NCBI RefSeq assembly: GCF_001513975.1
Contig: NZ_KQ947986.1
Location: 842,881 to 906,880, forward strand
Length of the DNA stretch: 64,000 nt
Source of the DNA: Streptomyces curacoi
GTDB taxonomy: Bacteria; Actinomycetota; Actinomycetes; Streptomycetales; Streptomycetaceae
Reading direction: 5' to 3'
Below the pieces are notes generated by a model. That model was given only the letters and a program-made list of their open reading frames with translations. It did not search any database and was not told the origin of the DNA. The first letter of the stretch is position 1. Every line of letters starts with the position of its first letter. Both the position numbers and the translations under genes were made by a program. Below are positions 8,413 through 17,451 of the stretch, in pieces.

Positions 8413-8789
8413 CCGCGCCGTCCCGTGCCCTGGTGCTCCTGTCCCCCCAGCAGATACCGCCGGCTGACGACCCGCAGTGGGAAGACTGGCTCACAGCCAC
8501 GGAACTGATGTACAGCCACGGCTTCCGGCGCGCCCATGAGCACCTGGCCGCGCGAAAGGCGGCGAAGCAGGCCGCGGCGCGACTCCTGGGACTGCCGCTG
8601 GTCCCCGATATGTGGCACGCGATGGAGATACACCGCAGAACCGGCTCGGGACCTGCCCTGAACTTCACGGGTGCAGCCGCACATCAGCTGCGGCGTCTCG
8701 CAGTCCCGCACCCGGCGCTTTCCTTGACGCACGCGCGGGGATACGCCGCGGCACTCGCATGGATCCCGGCCCGGAGCGCCGGATCATGA
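8409..8789 (+). CDS. AcpS-like protein with altered active site (possible pseudo-PPTase)
   Basis: 126-aa protein that aligns with the C-terminal two thirds of AcpS. LTATELMYSHGFRRAHEHLAAR, then KAAKQAAARLLG, then a Trp-x3-Glu-Ile segment, GPALNFTGAAAHQLRR and SLTHARGYAAALAWI correspond to the AcpS helix, its KEA motif and the final SLSHxxxxAxA segment. Two catalytic features are missing: the N-terminal Mg-binding GxDLV segment is absent, and the Glu of AAKEA is Gln. A normal AcpS gene starts the same operon at 1575. This copy may be non-catalytic and structural, or it may pair with another subunit. The start at ATG 8409 overlaps the upstream stop (ATGA). Confidence 0.6.
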   Translation: MTAPSRALVLLSPQQIPPADDPQWEDWLTATELMYSHGFRRAHEHLAARKAAKQAAARLLGLPLVPDMWHAMEIHRRTGSGPALNFTGAAAHQLRRLAVPHPALSLTHARGYAAALAWIPARSAGS

Positions 8790-9538
8790 GGAGTCCCGAG
8801 AGCCAAGTGGCCATCGTCACGGGTGCGCTCGGCGGCATCGGCAGTGCCGTCGCCGAGCACTTCCTCGACCGTGGGATGGGAGTCCTGCTCACCGACCTGG
8901 ACGGCGAGGAATGTCAGCAGGCCGCCCGCGAACTCAACCGCCGCGGAAAACCCGGACGCGCGGTGGGGTGCGTGCTGGACGTGACCGACCGAGCGGCATG
9001 GGAACGGGTGACACGTCTGGCCCGCCGCCGATTCGGACGCTTGACCATCCTGGTCAACAACGCCGGTGTGCTGGGACACAACCCGCTGGAACACGTCAGC
9101 GAGCAGGAGTGGAAACGCGTGGTGACGGTCTGCCAGAGCGGCACCTTCCTGGGCATGAAAGCGGCCGTCCCGTGTATGCGCTCGGCAGGTGGCGGAGCGA
9201 TCGTCAACGTTGCCTCGATCTACGCGCTGATCGGCTCCGGCGCCTCCTTCGCCTACCACGCAGCCAAGGGGGCAGTACGTTCCATGACGACCGCCGCCGC
9301 CGTCGAGCTCGCCCCTCATGGCATCCGCGTGAACGCCGTCTATCCCGGCATGGTCCGCACCTCCATGACCGCCCAGGCGCCGGGCCCCCTCGTCGAGGAC
9401 GTGGTCGATGCCACTCCCTTGCGCCGGTACGCCCGCCCGGACGAGATCGCCGCAGCTGTGGGATTCCTCGCCTCACCGGCGGCCTCCTACATCACTGGCG
9501 CCGAACTCGTCGTCGACGGCGGCTACACCGCCCGGTAG
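8786..9538 (+). CDS. Short-chain dehydrogenase/reductase
   Basis: 250-aa classical SDR. It has TGALGGIG for cofactor binding, DLDG after the second strand, NNAGV, Ser in VASIYALIG, catalytic YHAAK and the C-terminal YITGAELVVDGGYTAR. An acidic residue (Asp) after the second beta-strand suggests NAD(H) preference, unlike the FabG at 3010. The start at ATG 8786 overlaps the previous stop (ATGA); the reading frame is open further upstream, but that part belongs to the AcpS-like gene. Its place after the core synthase genes suggests a tailoring oxidation or reduction rather than each elongation cycle. Confidence 0.85.
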   Translation: MRSPESQVAIVTGALGGIGSAVAEHFLDRGMGVLLTDLDGEECQQAARELNRRGKPGRAVGCVLDVTDRAAWERVTRLARRRFGRLTILVNNAGVLGHNPLEHVSEQEWKRVVTVCQSGTFLGMKAAVPCMRSAGGGAIVNVASIYALIGSGASFAYHAAKGAVRSMTTAAAVELAPHGIRVNAVYPGMVRTSMTAQAPGPLVEDVVDATPLRRYARPDEIAAAVGFLASPAASYITGAELVVDGGYTAR

Positions 9539-9574
9539 CCGAGCGTTCTGCGCCGCGGAAAGGAGGCGAAACCG

Positions 9575-11239
9575 GTGAGAGCATCAGCGTCCCCCGGCCC
9601 TTGGACGGTTCTGGCCACCCTGTGCACGGGCTTCTTCCTGATCATGCTCGATACCACGATGGTCAACGCGGCCGTTCCGGTCATGCTCAGCCACCTCGGC
9701 GGCGGTCTGCGGGACGCACTGTGGGTGGTGAACGCCTACGTGCTGGCCATGGCCGTCTTCCTGATCACGGCCGGACGCCTCGGTGACCGCTTCGGTCCCA
9801 AACGCGTCTATCTCACAGGGCTGCTGACGTTCACCGTCGCCTCCGGACTCTGCGGAATGGCCGGCACCACCGGCCAGTTGATCATTCTGCGTGGTCTCCA
9901 AGGCCTGGGAGCAGCGCTGCTCATTCCGCAGACCAGTGCTTTCATCGCCGTTCTGTTCCCTCCTGAGCGCCGTGGCACGGCCTTCGGCGTCTGGAGTGGC
10001 GTGATCGGACTGTCCGCCGTGGCCGGGCCGCTCGCGGGAGGGGCGCTGATCGCCGCGGCAGGCTGGGAATGGATCTTCCTGGTGAATGTGCCGGTCGGTC
10101 TGGTCGCGCTCGCCCTCGCCGCGGTGATCGTTCCCGATCACCGCCCGCGCATTCGCCACCGCTGGGACCTTCCCGGCACGCTGCTGGTCACGTCCGGCCT
10201 GGCCGCTGTCTCGTACGGCCTGCTGGAACACCGACACGGAGCATCCGCAGGCTCCACCGAACCCGCCGCCCTGGCATCGCTCGTCGCCGGAGTGATTCTG
10301 CTGCTCACCTTCGTGGTTCAGCAGCGGACCAATCACCGCGAGCCGCTGGTGCCGCACGCACTGTACGGGCAGCGCGACTTCGTGCGGGCCGCGGTCATCG
10401 GCGCCGGGGTCTATTTCGCCGTCGTCGGCACGGCACTGCCACTGCTGTTCTTCCTCCAGCGCGTCCTGGGCAACGACCCGCTGGCGGCCGCACAGGTCAC
10501 CGCGCCCTCCGCGCTCATGGTCGGTGTCGTCGCCCTCGTCGTGGGCCGGTTGAGCAACGGCCGTCGCGCCAAACCGCTGCTCGTCATCGGTCTGCTGACC
10601 TACGCGGCCGGCCTGGCCCTGGTGTCGCTCTGCGCGGAGCCCGGCATGAACGCGTGGCGGCTCCTGCCTGCCATGCTTGTCACCGATGCCGGCATCGGAT
10701 GCACCCTGGCGCCCGTCACCAAACTTGCCCTCGACAGCGTAGGCAGTTCCATGCTCTCAAGCGCATCCGGAGTGCTCAACACTGCGCGGCAGGTGGGTGG
10801 GGTCCTGGGCGGCGTGGCCGTCGGCGCACTGCTGCAGGCGCGGAAAGCTGCTGAACTACGCAGCGGCGCCCGGACTGCCGCACCCGAACTGCCCCCGCTG
10901 CTGCGCGGCCCGTTCACCGACGCGCTCGCCCGGGCCTCTGGTGACTCCATCACATCCGACGCGCTTCCCGCCCACCTGAGCCCGTCGCAGCGCGACCACA
11001 TCAGCGCTCTCGCGGACGTCGTCTTTCAGCAGGCGTTTGTCGACGCCTGGCGATCCACGCTGCTTCTGCCCATCAGCGTCATCCTGCTGTGTTGCCTGGT
11101 GAGCCGGCGTCTGTCCACCGGCGGCAGGACGCCGGTGAAACCGCTTCGCGGACGGCATGCCCGACGCCCGGGTCGGCGCGCCACGGGCATCCGCCGCGGC
11201 GTCGCATCCACCGCCACTGACAAATCCTCCCCCTCCTGA
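9575..11239 (+). CDS. MFS drug/product exporter (DHA2, 14-TM type)
   Basis: 554-aa major facilitator of the EmrB/QacA (DHA2) family. The first helix ends with LDTTMVNAAVPVML, the DHA2 motif D1. GRLGDRFGPKRVYL is motif A and GPLAGGALIAAAGWEWIFLVNVPVG is motif C, characteristic of antiporters. About 14 hydrophobic segments are visible. Start is GTG 9575, 8 nt after a perfect AGGAGG. Proton-driven export of the cluster product, or self-resistance, is the likely role. Confidence 0.9.
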   Translation: MRASASPGPWTVLATLCTGFFLIMLDTTMVNAAVPVMLSHLGGGLRDALWVVNAYVLAMAVFLITAGRLGDRFGPKRVYLTGLLTFTVASGLCGMAGTTGQLIILRGLQGLGAALLIPQTSAFIAVLFPPERRGTAFGVWSGVIGLSAVAGPLAGGALIAAAGWEWIFLVNVPVGLVALALAAVIVPDHRPRIRHRWDLPGTLLVTSGLAAVSYGLLEHRHGASAGSTEPAALASLVAGVILLLTFVVQQRTNHREPLVPHALYGQRDFVRAAVIGAGVYFAVVGTALPLLFFLQRVLGNDPLAAAQVTAPSALMVGVVALVVGRLSNGRRAKPLLVIGLLTYAAGLALVSLCAEPGMNAWRLLPAMLVTDAGIGCTLAPVTKLALDSVGSSMLSSASGVLNTARQVGGVLGGVAVGALLQARKAAELRSGARTAAPELPPLLRGPFTDALARASGDSITSDALPAHLSPSQRDHISALADVVFQQAFVDAWRSTLLLPISVILLCCLVSRRLSTGGRTPVKPLRGRHARRPGRRATGIRRGVASTATDKSSPS

Positions 11240-11501
11240 CCGAGCACCGCGCCCTTACAGCATCACGTGGCGCTCGTCGCACCCGGCGCGGGCCACAGAT
11301 GGGGAGACGCCGTTGATCCGCCACGGCACGGCCCAACGCCGACCTCGTCCGAGCGGGCGTGGTTCTCCGTACCGCAGGCGCACGCACCGTCACCGCGGCG
11401 CGCCTTCGACTGAATCTGCGGCGTCCATGGGGCGCTGCCTCTGACTACTCATCGACCTACACATCGACGCGCCAGGCGCGCCGGGCCTCGGGAGGCCAAG
11501 C

Positions 11502-13634
11502 ATGCTACGACGACTCGGACTGTTCATCGCCCAACGCGCCCGCACCGTCCTGGTGTTGGCCGCGCTCATCACGCTCGCAGCAGGAGCCGTCGGCGCAGGC
11601 GTCTTCGGCCACCTCAAAGGCGGTGGTTTCAACGATCCGACCGCTCCATCCGCCAAAGCGGCCGGTTTGATCGACGAGCATCTCGGCGGCAGCACCGATC
11701 TCGTCCTCCTCGTCCGCCCGCGCCAGGGCACCGTCGACTCCCCTCCGGTGCAGAGCGCCGGTCGGCACTTGACCGACAAGCTCGCCGCTCGCCCGGGCGT
11801 CCAGAGCGTCACCTCCTATTGGCGCACGCCGCATGAGGACCTCAGGGCCCACAACGGCAGGACCGGGCTCGTACTCGTGCAGTTCGCCGGGGACAACGAG
11901 GAAGCCGCAACGCGGGCCGGCCCGCTGATCCGCGACTACGTCGCCGGCTCGGCAGCGGGCCCCGCCTTCACGGTTCTCTCAGGGGGCCCGTTGGGCATCA
12001 ACCACGACGTCACCGTGCAGGTGGCCAAGGATTTGGGGTTGGCCGAAGCCATAGCCGTCCCGATCACGCTGCTCCTGCTCGTCATCGTCTTCCGTGGGCT
12101 GGTGCCCGCGCTGATTCCGTTGGCGACAGCCGCAGCGGCGATCTTTGGTACGTTCGCCGAGCTCAGAATCCTCGCCGCGGCCATCGATGTCTCCGTCTTC
12201 GCGCTCAACCTGACCACGGCGCTCGGGCTCGGACTCGCGATCGACTACGGGCTGCTGATGGTCAGCCGCTTCCGCGAGCAGATGACAGCCGCCCGCGACA
12301 TCGAAGCAGCGGTGGTGTACACGGTTGCCACCGCCGGACGAACGATCGTCTTTTCCGCCGCTACGGTCATGGCCGCTTTGGCAACTCTGCTGGTCTTCCC
12401 GCTGTACTTCCTCAGGTCCTTCGCCTACGCCGGCGTCGGGGTCGTGGCCACCGCGGCCTTGGCAGCGCTCTTCGTCACGCCCGCGCTGCTGACCGTCTGT
12501 GGACACCGCGTTGCTCCGGCCACACCGACACGCCGCACAACAGATGGCAGCAGTGTCTGGCACGCGATCGCCCGCGTAGTGTGGCGGCGCCCTGCGGCAA
12601 TCGCCATTCCTGCTGTCGCCGTTATGGCGCTCGCCGCAACGCCTCTGCTGGGCGTTTGCTTCGGGATGCCCGACGAGCGCGTCCTGCCGCAGAGCGCGAC
12701 CAGCAGAACTGCGGCAACCGTTCTGCACTCCGACTTCCCTCACCTCAGCGGCGCCGGGGCCATTGATGTCGTGCTGACGGGCACGACCGAACCGAAAGAC
12801 GTCGACGCATACGCGCGGAGCCTTCGGCGGGTGCCTGGCGTGGTGTCCGTCAACAGCAGAGCCGCATCCCGAGCAGGTGCTCTGCGCCCGGCCGACGCGA
12901 TACGCCACGTCACCGTACGCGCCTCTCACGCCTCCAACTCCGCCGAAATGGAGAAGCTCGTGGGCGCTGTTCGTGCGGTGGCTCCTCCCAGTCACAGTAC
13001 GGCGCTCGTGGGCGGTGCGGCCGCCCAGGTGGTCGATGCGAAACAGGCGATCAAGCACCGGCTCCCGTTTGTGATCGTGACGGTCGCCGCCAGCACCTTC
13101 GTCCTGCTGTTTCTGTTCACGGGCAGTGTGATACAGCCGCTGCGTGCACTGGCGTTCAACGCCGTCGGCCTGGCTGCCGTCCTCGGCACGCTCGTCTGGA
13201 TCTTCCAGGACGGGAACCTTTCCTCCCTGCTGGGCTTTACCCCCATGCCGATGGACACAGCGATGACTCTGCTGATGTTCTGCATCGTCTTCGGCCTGTC
13301 CACGGACTACGAGGTGTTCGTGTTGGGCCGTATCAAGGAATTGCACGACCAGGGCCTTCCCGCAGAGCACGTGGTAACTCGGGGTCTCGCGCACACGGGG
13401 GCCATAGTGTCCGCGGCTGCGGCACTGCTCGCCGTGAGCCTGCTGGCCTTCACCACGAGCTCGGTCAGCTTCATCCAGATGTTCGGTCTCGGGAGCGGTC
13501 TGGCCATTCTCCTGGATGCCACGATCGTTCGTGGGGTTCTCCTGCCCGCCTGCTTCCGGCTGCTCGGAGAGCGCATCTGGTACTGCCCGCGACGGCTCCG
13601 GTCGCTGCACGCCAGGTTCGCCCTGACCGAGTGA
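11502..13634 (+). CDS. MMPL family transporter (RND superfamily)
   Basis: 710-aa MMPL protein with two duplicated membrane halves, each with a periplasmic-type loop after the first helix. The proton-relay signatures occur twice: GLGLAIDYGLLMVSRFREQM in the first half and FGLSTDYEVFVLGRIKE in the second. MMPL proteins export lipids and lipid-like products, and homologues accompany aryl-polyene and lipid-conjugate clusters. Start is ATG 11502 after GGGAGG. The 262 nt between this and the MFS gene show no other gene. It is the last gene of the rightward cluster, followed by a strong hairpin. Confidence 0.9.
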   Translation: MLRRLGLFIAQRARTVLVLAALITLAAGAVGAGVFGHLKGGGFNDPTAPSAKAAGLIDEHLGGSTDLVLLVRPRQGTVDSPPVQSAGRHLTDKLAARPGVQSVTSYWRTPHEDLRAHNGRTGLVLVQFAGDNEEAATRAGPLIRDYVAGSAAGPAFTVLSGGPLGINHDVTVQVAKDLGLAEAIAVPITLLLLVIVFRGLVPALIPLATAAAAIFGTFAELRILAAAIDVSVFALNLTTALGLGLAIDYGLLMVSRFREQMTAARDIEAAVVYTVATAGRTIVFSAATVMAALATLLVFPLYFLRSFAYAGVGVVATAALAALFVTPALLTVCGHRVAPATPTRRTTDGSSVWHAIARVVWRRPAAIAIPAVAVMALAATPLLGVCFGMPDERVLPQSATSRTAATVLHSDFPHLSGAGAIDVVLTGTTEPKDVDAYARSLRRVPGVVSVNSRAASRAGALRPADAIRHVTVRASHASNSAEMEKLVGAVRAVAPPSHSTALVGGAAAQVVDAKQAIKHRLPFVIVTVAASTFVLLFLFTGSVIQPLRALAFNAVGLAAVLGTLVWIFQDGNLSSLLGFTPMPMDTAMTLLMFCIVFGLSTDYEVFVLGRIKELHDQGLPAEHVVTRGLAHTGAIVSAAAALLAVSLLAFTTSSVSFIQMFGLGSGLAILLDATIVRGVLLPACFRLLGERIWYCPRRLRSLHARFALTE

Positions 13635-13660
13635 CCGCGCACCACATCACCTGGGCATGG

Positions 13661-13692
13661 GCGCAGCCGGGGCTTGAAAGCCCCGGCTGCGC
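13661..13692. terminator. Bidirectional hairpin terminator
   Basis: A perfect 13-bp stem, GCGCAGCCGGGGC (13661-13673) with GCCCCGGCTGCGC (13680-13692), around a 6-nt loop. It lies 27 nt after the MMPL stop and 24 nt before the convergent ligase stop. There is no long U tract on either side, which is common for Streptomyces terminators. It insulates two converging operons. Confidence 0.75.
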
Positions 13693-13715
13693 CTGTTCGT
13701 TCCGGCGGCTCCCGC

Positions 13716-15551
13716 TCAGTCGTAGAGCGCCTCGAACCGGTCGCGGAAGCGGGTGTGCACGACGGGTCGTGCCACTTTCATGGAGATGGTCAGTTCACCG
13801 TCTTCCATGGACAGGTCGCGATCCAGCACGGTGAACGCCCGTGCGCGGTAGTACTCCTGAAGTGTTGAGTTGGCACGCGCCACTATCGCCTCAAGTTCAC
13901 TGAGCAACTCGGGCTCGTGCACCAGCTCCGACAGGACGGTGGGCAGCCGGCGTTCGGCTGCCCAGCGCCGGGCGTGTGGTTCGTCCAAGGTGAGCAGCAC
14001 GACGAGGTGGGGTCGGCGCTCTCCATAGGCCACGGCGTTGGAGATCAGGGGATTGGTTCGCAGCTCGCGCTCAAGGGGGTGGGGGGTCACGGCGACGCCG
14101 TGGGAGAGCTGTATCAGCTCCTTCTTGCGTCCGGTGAGGGTGAGGTAGCCGTCGCTGTCGATCGACCCGAGGTCACCGGTGTGGAGCCACCCGTCGCGCA
14201 CCGCACCGAACTCGTCCTCGTGATATCCCCAGTAGCCGCGGAAGACGTTGGCGCCGCGGATCAGCACTTCACCATCGGGTGCGATGTCCACTTCGATGCC
14301 TGGCAACGGCCTTCCGACGGTGCCCAGGCGGTAATCGTCAGGGGAGTTGGACGTGGCCGCCGCAGCGGTTTCGGTCATCCCATAGCACTCCACGACAGGA
14401 AGGCCGCAACCGAGGAAGAACGCGAGAATCTCCTGCGACACGGGAGCACCTGACACGGTGACCCTGCGTACGCGGCCTCCGAAGTGCTCGCGCACGTCGG
14501 CGAACAGCGTCCGGTCCGCTTCGTCGAACCAGTCCTGGACATGGGGAGGGATCTGTTCGCCTCGGGCACGTTTCTCTCGCACCTCCAAGCCCGCGCGGGC
14601 CGCTTGAAGGAGCAGTGATCTGTCCTCCTGCGGCCAGGATGCGAGGACAGCGCTGTAGATCTGCTCCAGGGCCAGCGGCACCAGCGGCAGGATTCGAGGC
14701 TGCGCGTCGCGTATCTCGTCGGTCAGGCGGTCTTCGCTGCCGGCACGGCGGTAGGCGAGCGTGTAACGGGACCACCATGCCAGCACCTGCATCAGCATCG
14801 CGATGGTGTGGGGCCCCGTAACGACGAAGATCGTGCCGTGGCTGTGGCCGGCACCCACGTCCGGCCCGTGTGAAGGCTGGGGGTGAGCTCGCAGCACGCT
14901 GACGTAGTTGCCGTGGGTGAGGGCGCAGCCCTTTTTCGGACCCATGGTGCCCGAGGTGTAAATGATCGCGAACAGGTCCTCGGGCTTCACCGCCTCCGCG
15001 CGGCTCCTCAGCGCCTCCGCAGCGATGGCACGTTCGCCCAGTGAGCGCAGGTCGGCAAGGGTCATCGTCTTCGCGTCGCAGTCGCCGGCCTCCTGGTCCG
15101 AGGCGGCGGCCGGATCAGGGGGGTCGATCACGACGGCCTGCCGCAAGTGGGGCAGACGTGACCAAACCGCTTTCACCTTGGCCAGCTGCTCGGTGTTCTC
15201 GCACAGCACTGCCTGCGCGCCGCAGTCACCGAGGACGTGCTCGATCTCGTCCGGCACCGTGGTCGGCAGGAGCGAGACCACGACGAGCCCCACGGCCGCT
15301 GCGCCCATCAAGGTAAAGGTCCATTCGGGGCGCAGGGTACTGAGGACTGCCACGCGGTCTCCCGGTCTCAGTCCGAGCGCCATCAGGCCACGGGCCGTCT
15401 TCTCGCTGTCGTTCCAGGCTTCGGCATAGGTTCGGCGTTGGCGCACCCCGTCGGCGTCGCGCCACGTCACCGCTGTCGCCGCCGGCCACTGCTCGGCGTT
15501 CAGTCGTCCCAGGTGGGCCAGAGTCGTGGGGCGGAAGGTGGCGTCGATCAT
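13716..15551 (-). CDS. Long-chain acyl-CoA synthetase / AMP-dependent ligase (FadD-like)
   Basis: 611-aa ANL-superfamily ligase. The P-loop is IIYTSGTMGPKKGCALTHGN, the A5 motif VECYGMTETAAAATSN, the A7 motif WLHTGDLGSIDSDGYLTLTGRKKELI. The C-terminal A10 Lys appears as ELTISMKVARP. It follows the FadD15-type layout: fatty acid plus ATP gives acyl-AMP and then acyl-CoA. Start ATG overlaps the stop of the winged-helix gene (ATGA), so the two form an operon. It converges on the MMPL gene, so membership of the polyene-type cluster is possible but not shown; it could equally activate an acyl starter for the lipid pathway or belong to general metabolism. Confidence 0.87.
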   Translation of the reverse strand: MIDATFRPTTLAHLGRLNAEQWPAATAVTWRDADGVRQRRTYAEAWNDSEKTARGLMALGLRPGDRVAVLSTLRPEWTFTLMGAAAVGLVVVSLLPTTVPDEIEHVLGDCGAQAVLCENTEQLAKVKAVWSRLPHLRQAVVIDPPDPAAASDQEAGDCDAKTMTLADLRSLGERAIAAEALRSRAEAVKPEDLFAIIYTSGTMGPKKGCALTHGNYVSVLRAHPQPSHGPDVGAGHSHGTIFVVTGPHTIAMLMQVLAWWSRYTLAYRRAGSEDRLTDEIRDAQPRILPLVPLALEQIYSAVLASWPQEDRSLLLQAARAGLEVREKRARGEQIPPHVQDWFDEADRTLFADVREHFGGRVRRVTVSGAPVSQEILAFFLGCGLPVVECYGMTETAAAATSNSPDDYRLGTVGRPLPGIEVDIAPDGEVLIRGANVFRGYWGYHEDEFGAVRDGWLHTGDLGSIDSDGYLTLTGRKKELIQLSHGVAVTPHPLERELRTNPLISNAVAYGERRPHLVVLLTLDEPHARRWAAERRLPTVLSELVHEPELLSELEAIVARANSTLQEYYRARAFTVLDRDLSMEDGELTISMKVARPVVHTRFRDRFEALYD

Positions 15552-16150
15552 CCGGCATCACCGCCGAGGTCCGCATCCAGCAGATAGCCCCTGCGCCACA
15601 CGGTCCTGATGATCAGACCGAGCGGTTCCAGGCGGCGACGCGCCCGCAGAACGCGCACATCAAGGGCATTCCGTCGCCGGGCGTCGCTGTCTGGCCACAG
15701 CCTCTGGGCCAGTTCCTCGCGCCTCACCACAGATCGGTACGACTCAAGCAGCAGACGCACGAGCTCGGCCTCCCCTGCGGCCAGCGGCAGGCGCCGCCCG
15801 GCGTAGTGGAGTACGTCCTGGGAATCGACCACCGGTGTCCGCGGGACCGCCCGTGCCCGCAATATCTCCCAGCGGGCCTGCAGTTCACCATCATCCACCG
15901 GTTCCCTGACCCAGTCCTCGAGCGGATCCAGTGTCGCGGGCGGCCGTGCACCTGGTGCCACGACCAGCAGCCGCGGCATCCGCCGCAGGCGGTATCGCTC
16001 GACCTCGGCGGCCTGCTCCGGCCAGCGCAAGAGGTGAACACGATGGGGACGAGATGTTCGTTGTTGATCATTCTGGACGGCTCTGGTGCCGTGGGCTGTG
16101 GGGCCGGGCAACCCCGCCGACAGACGCGGCACCGCGTGCTGAGAGGACAT
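15548..16150 (-). CDS. Winged-helix DNA-binding protein (OmpR/PhoB-type output domain, no receiver)
   Basis: 200-aa protein. About residues 105-195 form an OmpR-type trans_reg_C domain: GRRLPLAAGEAELVRLLLES, then VVRREELAQRLWPDSDARRRNALDVRVLRARRRLEPLGLIIRTVWRRGYLL, which closely follows the usual LTxxEfxLLxxL ... VxVxIxrLRrKl ... I.TVrGxGY pattern. No phosphoacceptor receiver domain precedes it; the first 100 residues are Arg/Pro-rich and unrecognised. Start ATG 16150 has GAGGAA 5 nt upstream. It is translationally coupled to the FadD-like ligase and presumably regulates it or the neighbouring cluster, independently of classical phosphorylation. Confidence 0.75.
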   Translation of the reverse strand: MSSQHAVPRLSAGLPGPTAHGTRAVQNDQQRTSRPHRVHLLRWPEQAAEVERYRLRRMPRLLVVAPGARPPATLDPLEDWVREPVDDGELQARWEILRARAVPRTPVVDSQDVLHYAGRRLPLAAGEAELVRLLLESYRSVVRREELAQRLWPDSDARRRNALDVRVLRARRRLEPLGLIIRTVWRRGYLLDADLGGDAG

Positions 16151-16568
16151 GCTTCTTCCTCAGGAATAGAAGGGGATGAGGGTCTCCGCGGAATTCGACA
16201 CAAGCAGGGGCGATCAACCTGTTTCGCATTTGCTTCACAGCCCGACGGCCGGCGGGGGATCCCTCACCCCGGCACACCGCGGCCTCGTCGACGCAGTCGC
16301 GGACGAGGCACCGACGACGAAGGCATCGGCACTCCAGAAGGTCCCCTCTGGGCCCAGCGCTGTGTGCGGTTTCCGCGTCCGGTCGGATTGGCACGCTCGG
16401 GGACAGGACCTGAGGCTGCCCTGGTCGCTTCCGCCGCCTGGGTCGCTCGCGCCGGGAAGGGGCCTGGAGACAACCCCCGACGTCCATGTCTGTCCCGACG
16501 CCCGGCCCGCTGCTGTCCGGGTCGGCCTCTCCCCCGTCACTGGAGACCCCACGCGCCCCTGCACGACC
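16151..16568. other. Intergenic stretch without recognisable gene
   Basis: 418 nt between the end of the anti-sigma-type gene and the winged-helix gene, both on the minus strand. Several open frames exist but none gives a recognisable protein or has a convincing start. A small hairpin, CCTCGTC at about 16281 pairing with GACGAGG at about 16300, is visible and might end transcription of the anti-sigma gene. The promoter of the winged-helix/ligase operon should lie near 16160-16220. Confidence 0.4.
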
Positions 16569-17162
16569 TCAGTCCGTGCCACGCCGGTCGAGGGCAAACC
16601 ACGTACTGGTCCCCTGCGCGGAGCGTCGGCTGCCCCATTCGGAAGCCAGGCTCTGCACCAGCAGCAGCCCCCGGCCGCCCTCCGCCAGGTCACCTGGCCT
16701 GGCCGACGCCTCGACCTGGGCGTTCGCGCATCCGCCGTCACAAACGACCACGACGAGCGACTCGTGCCCGTGAGTGATCCGCACGCCGATCGGCCGCGCC
16801 TCACGGTTGTTGCTGGTGGCGTGTTTGAGGGCGTTCGAGAGCAGCTCGCAAAGAAGCAGTTCCACGGTGTCCGCCTCGTCGCCCCAGCCCCACGCCGTCA
16901 CGGCGCTCCGTACGCGGTGCCGTGCGCCGGGCACAGCACGCAGGGCGGCAGGCAGTTTGAGATGCAGAGCCCGGAAGCCGTCCGACTCTCCGCCTTCGTG
17001 GTGCTGGGACCCAGGCCCCGGCCCGTTCAGCGGCTTGCGCTCGACCGCTCTCGCCGGGTGCCGCATGCGTTGCGGCCCTGGCGCGGTTCCCCCGCCGTCG
17101 CAAGCATCGGTCCTGGGCCTCTCCGTCGCTGCGGAGCTGACGTGGTCGAGGAAGGGAGTCAT
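16569..17162 (-). CDS. Anti-sigma-factor-type ATP-binding protein (SpoIIAB-like HATPase)
   Basis: 197-aa protein with a C-terminal GHKL/HATPase_c_2 domain (about residues 70-195). The N box is ELLSNALKHATSN (Glu and Asn bind Mg-ATP), the G1 region is VVVVCDGGCANAQV (usually VxDxG) and the G2 region is EGGRGLLLVQSLASEWG. This arrangement is typical of the many Streptomyces RsbW/SpoIIAB-like kinases that bind sigma factors and anti-anti-sigma proteins. The first 70 residues are a low-complexity, Arg/Pro-rich extension. Start ATG 17162 is supported by AGGAGG 6 nt upstream. No sigma-factor or anti-anti-sigma gene is adjacent, so its partner is unknown. Confidence 0.85.
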   Translation of the reverse strand: MTPFLDHVSSAATERPRTDACDGGGTAPGPQRMRHPARAVERKPLNGPGPGSQHHEGGESDGFRALHLKLPAALRAVPGARHRVRSAVTAWGWGDEADTVELLLCELLSNALKHATSNNREARPIGVRITHGHESLVVVVCDGGCANAQVEASARPGDLAEGGRGLLLVQSLASEWGSRRSAQGTSTWFALDRRGTD

Positions 17163-17451
17163 GGTCTGCCTCCTGGGTCAGCTGGGGCGAGGCCTCTCGG
17201 GATGCCGCCTTCCGATGACCAGAGGACCGCACGTTTTATTACGGGTTCAATGCGGGGCAACCCCTATTAATCGAGGGATGAGAGAGCCCGCATTCATCAG
17301 GCGGGAGGGGTGTGCACCCTGCCGCCACGTACGGGCATGGGCATGGCATGGGGACGCGGCGCAGGTCCGCGGTGAGACTTGTGACGGGTGCGAGGGGCGC
17401 CGGTAGGGGCACCGACTACCTCCTCCGCGCACACCGGCCGGCCACCTGCGA

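Noticed and set aside
13716..16150. Winged-helix/ligase operon as part of the NRPS cluster (lipopeptide starter)
   Set aside because: It lies 16 kb away behind a region of unrelated and decayed genes; no C-starter domain is visible in this window to accept an acyl group.
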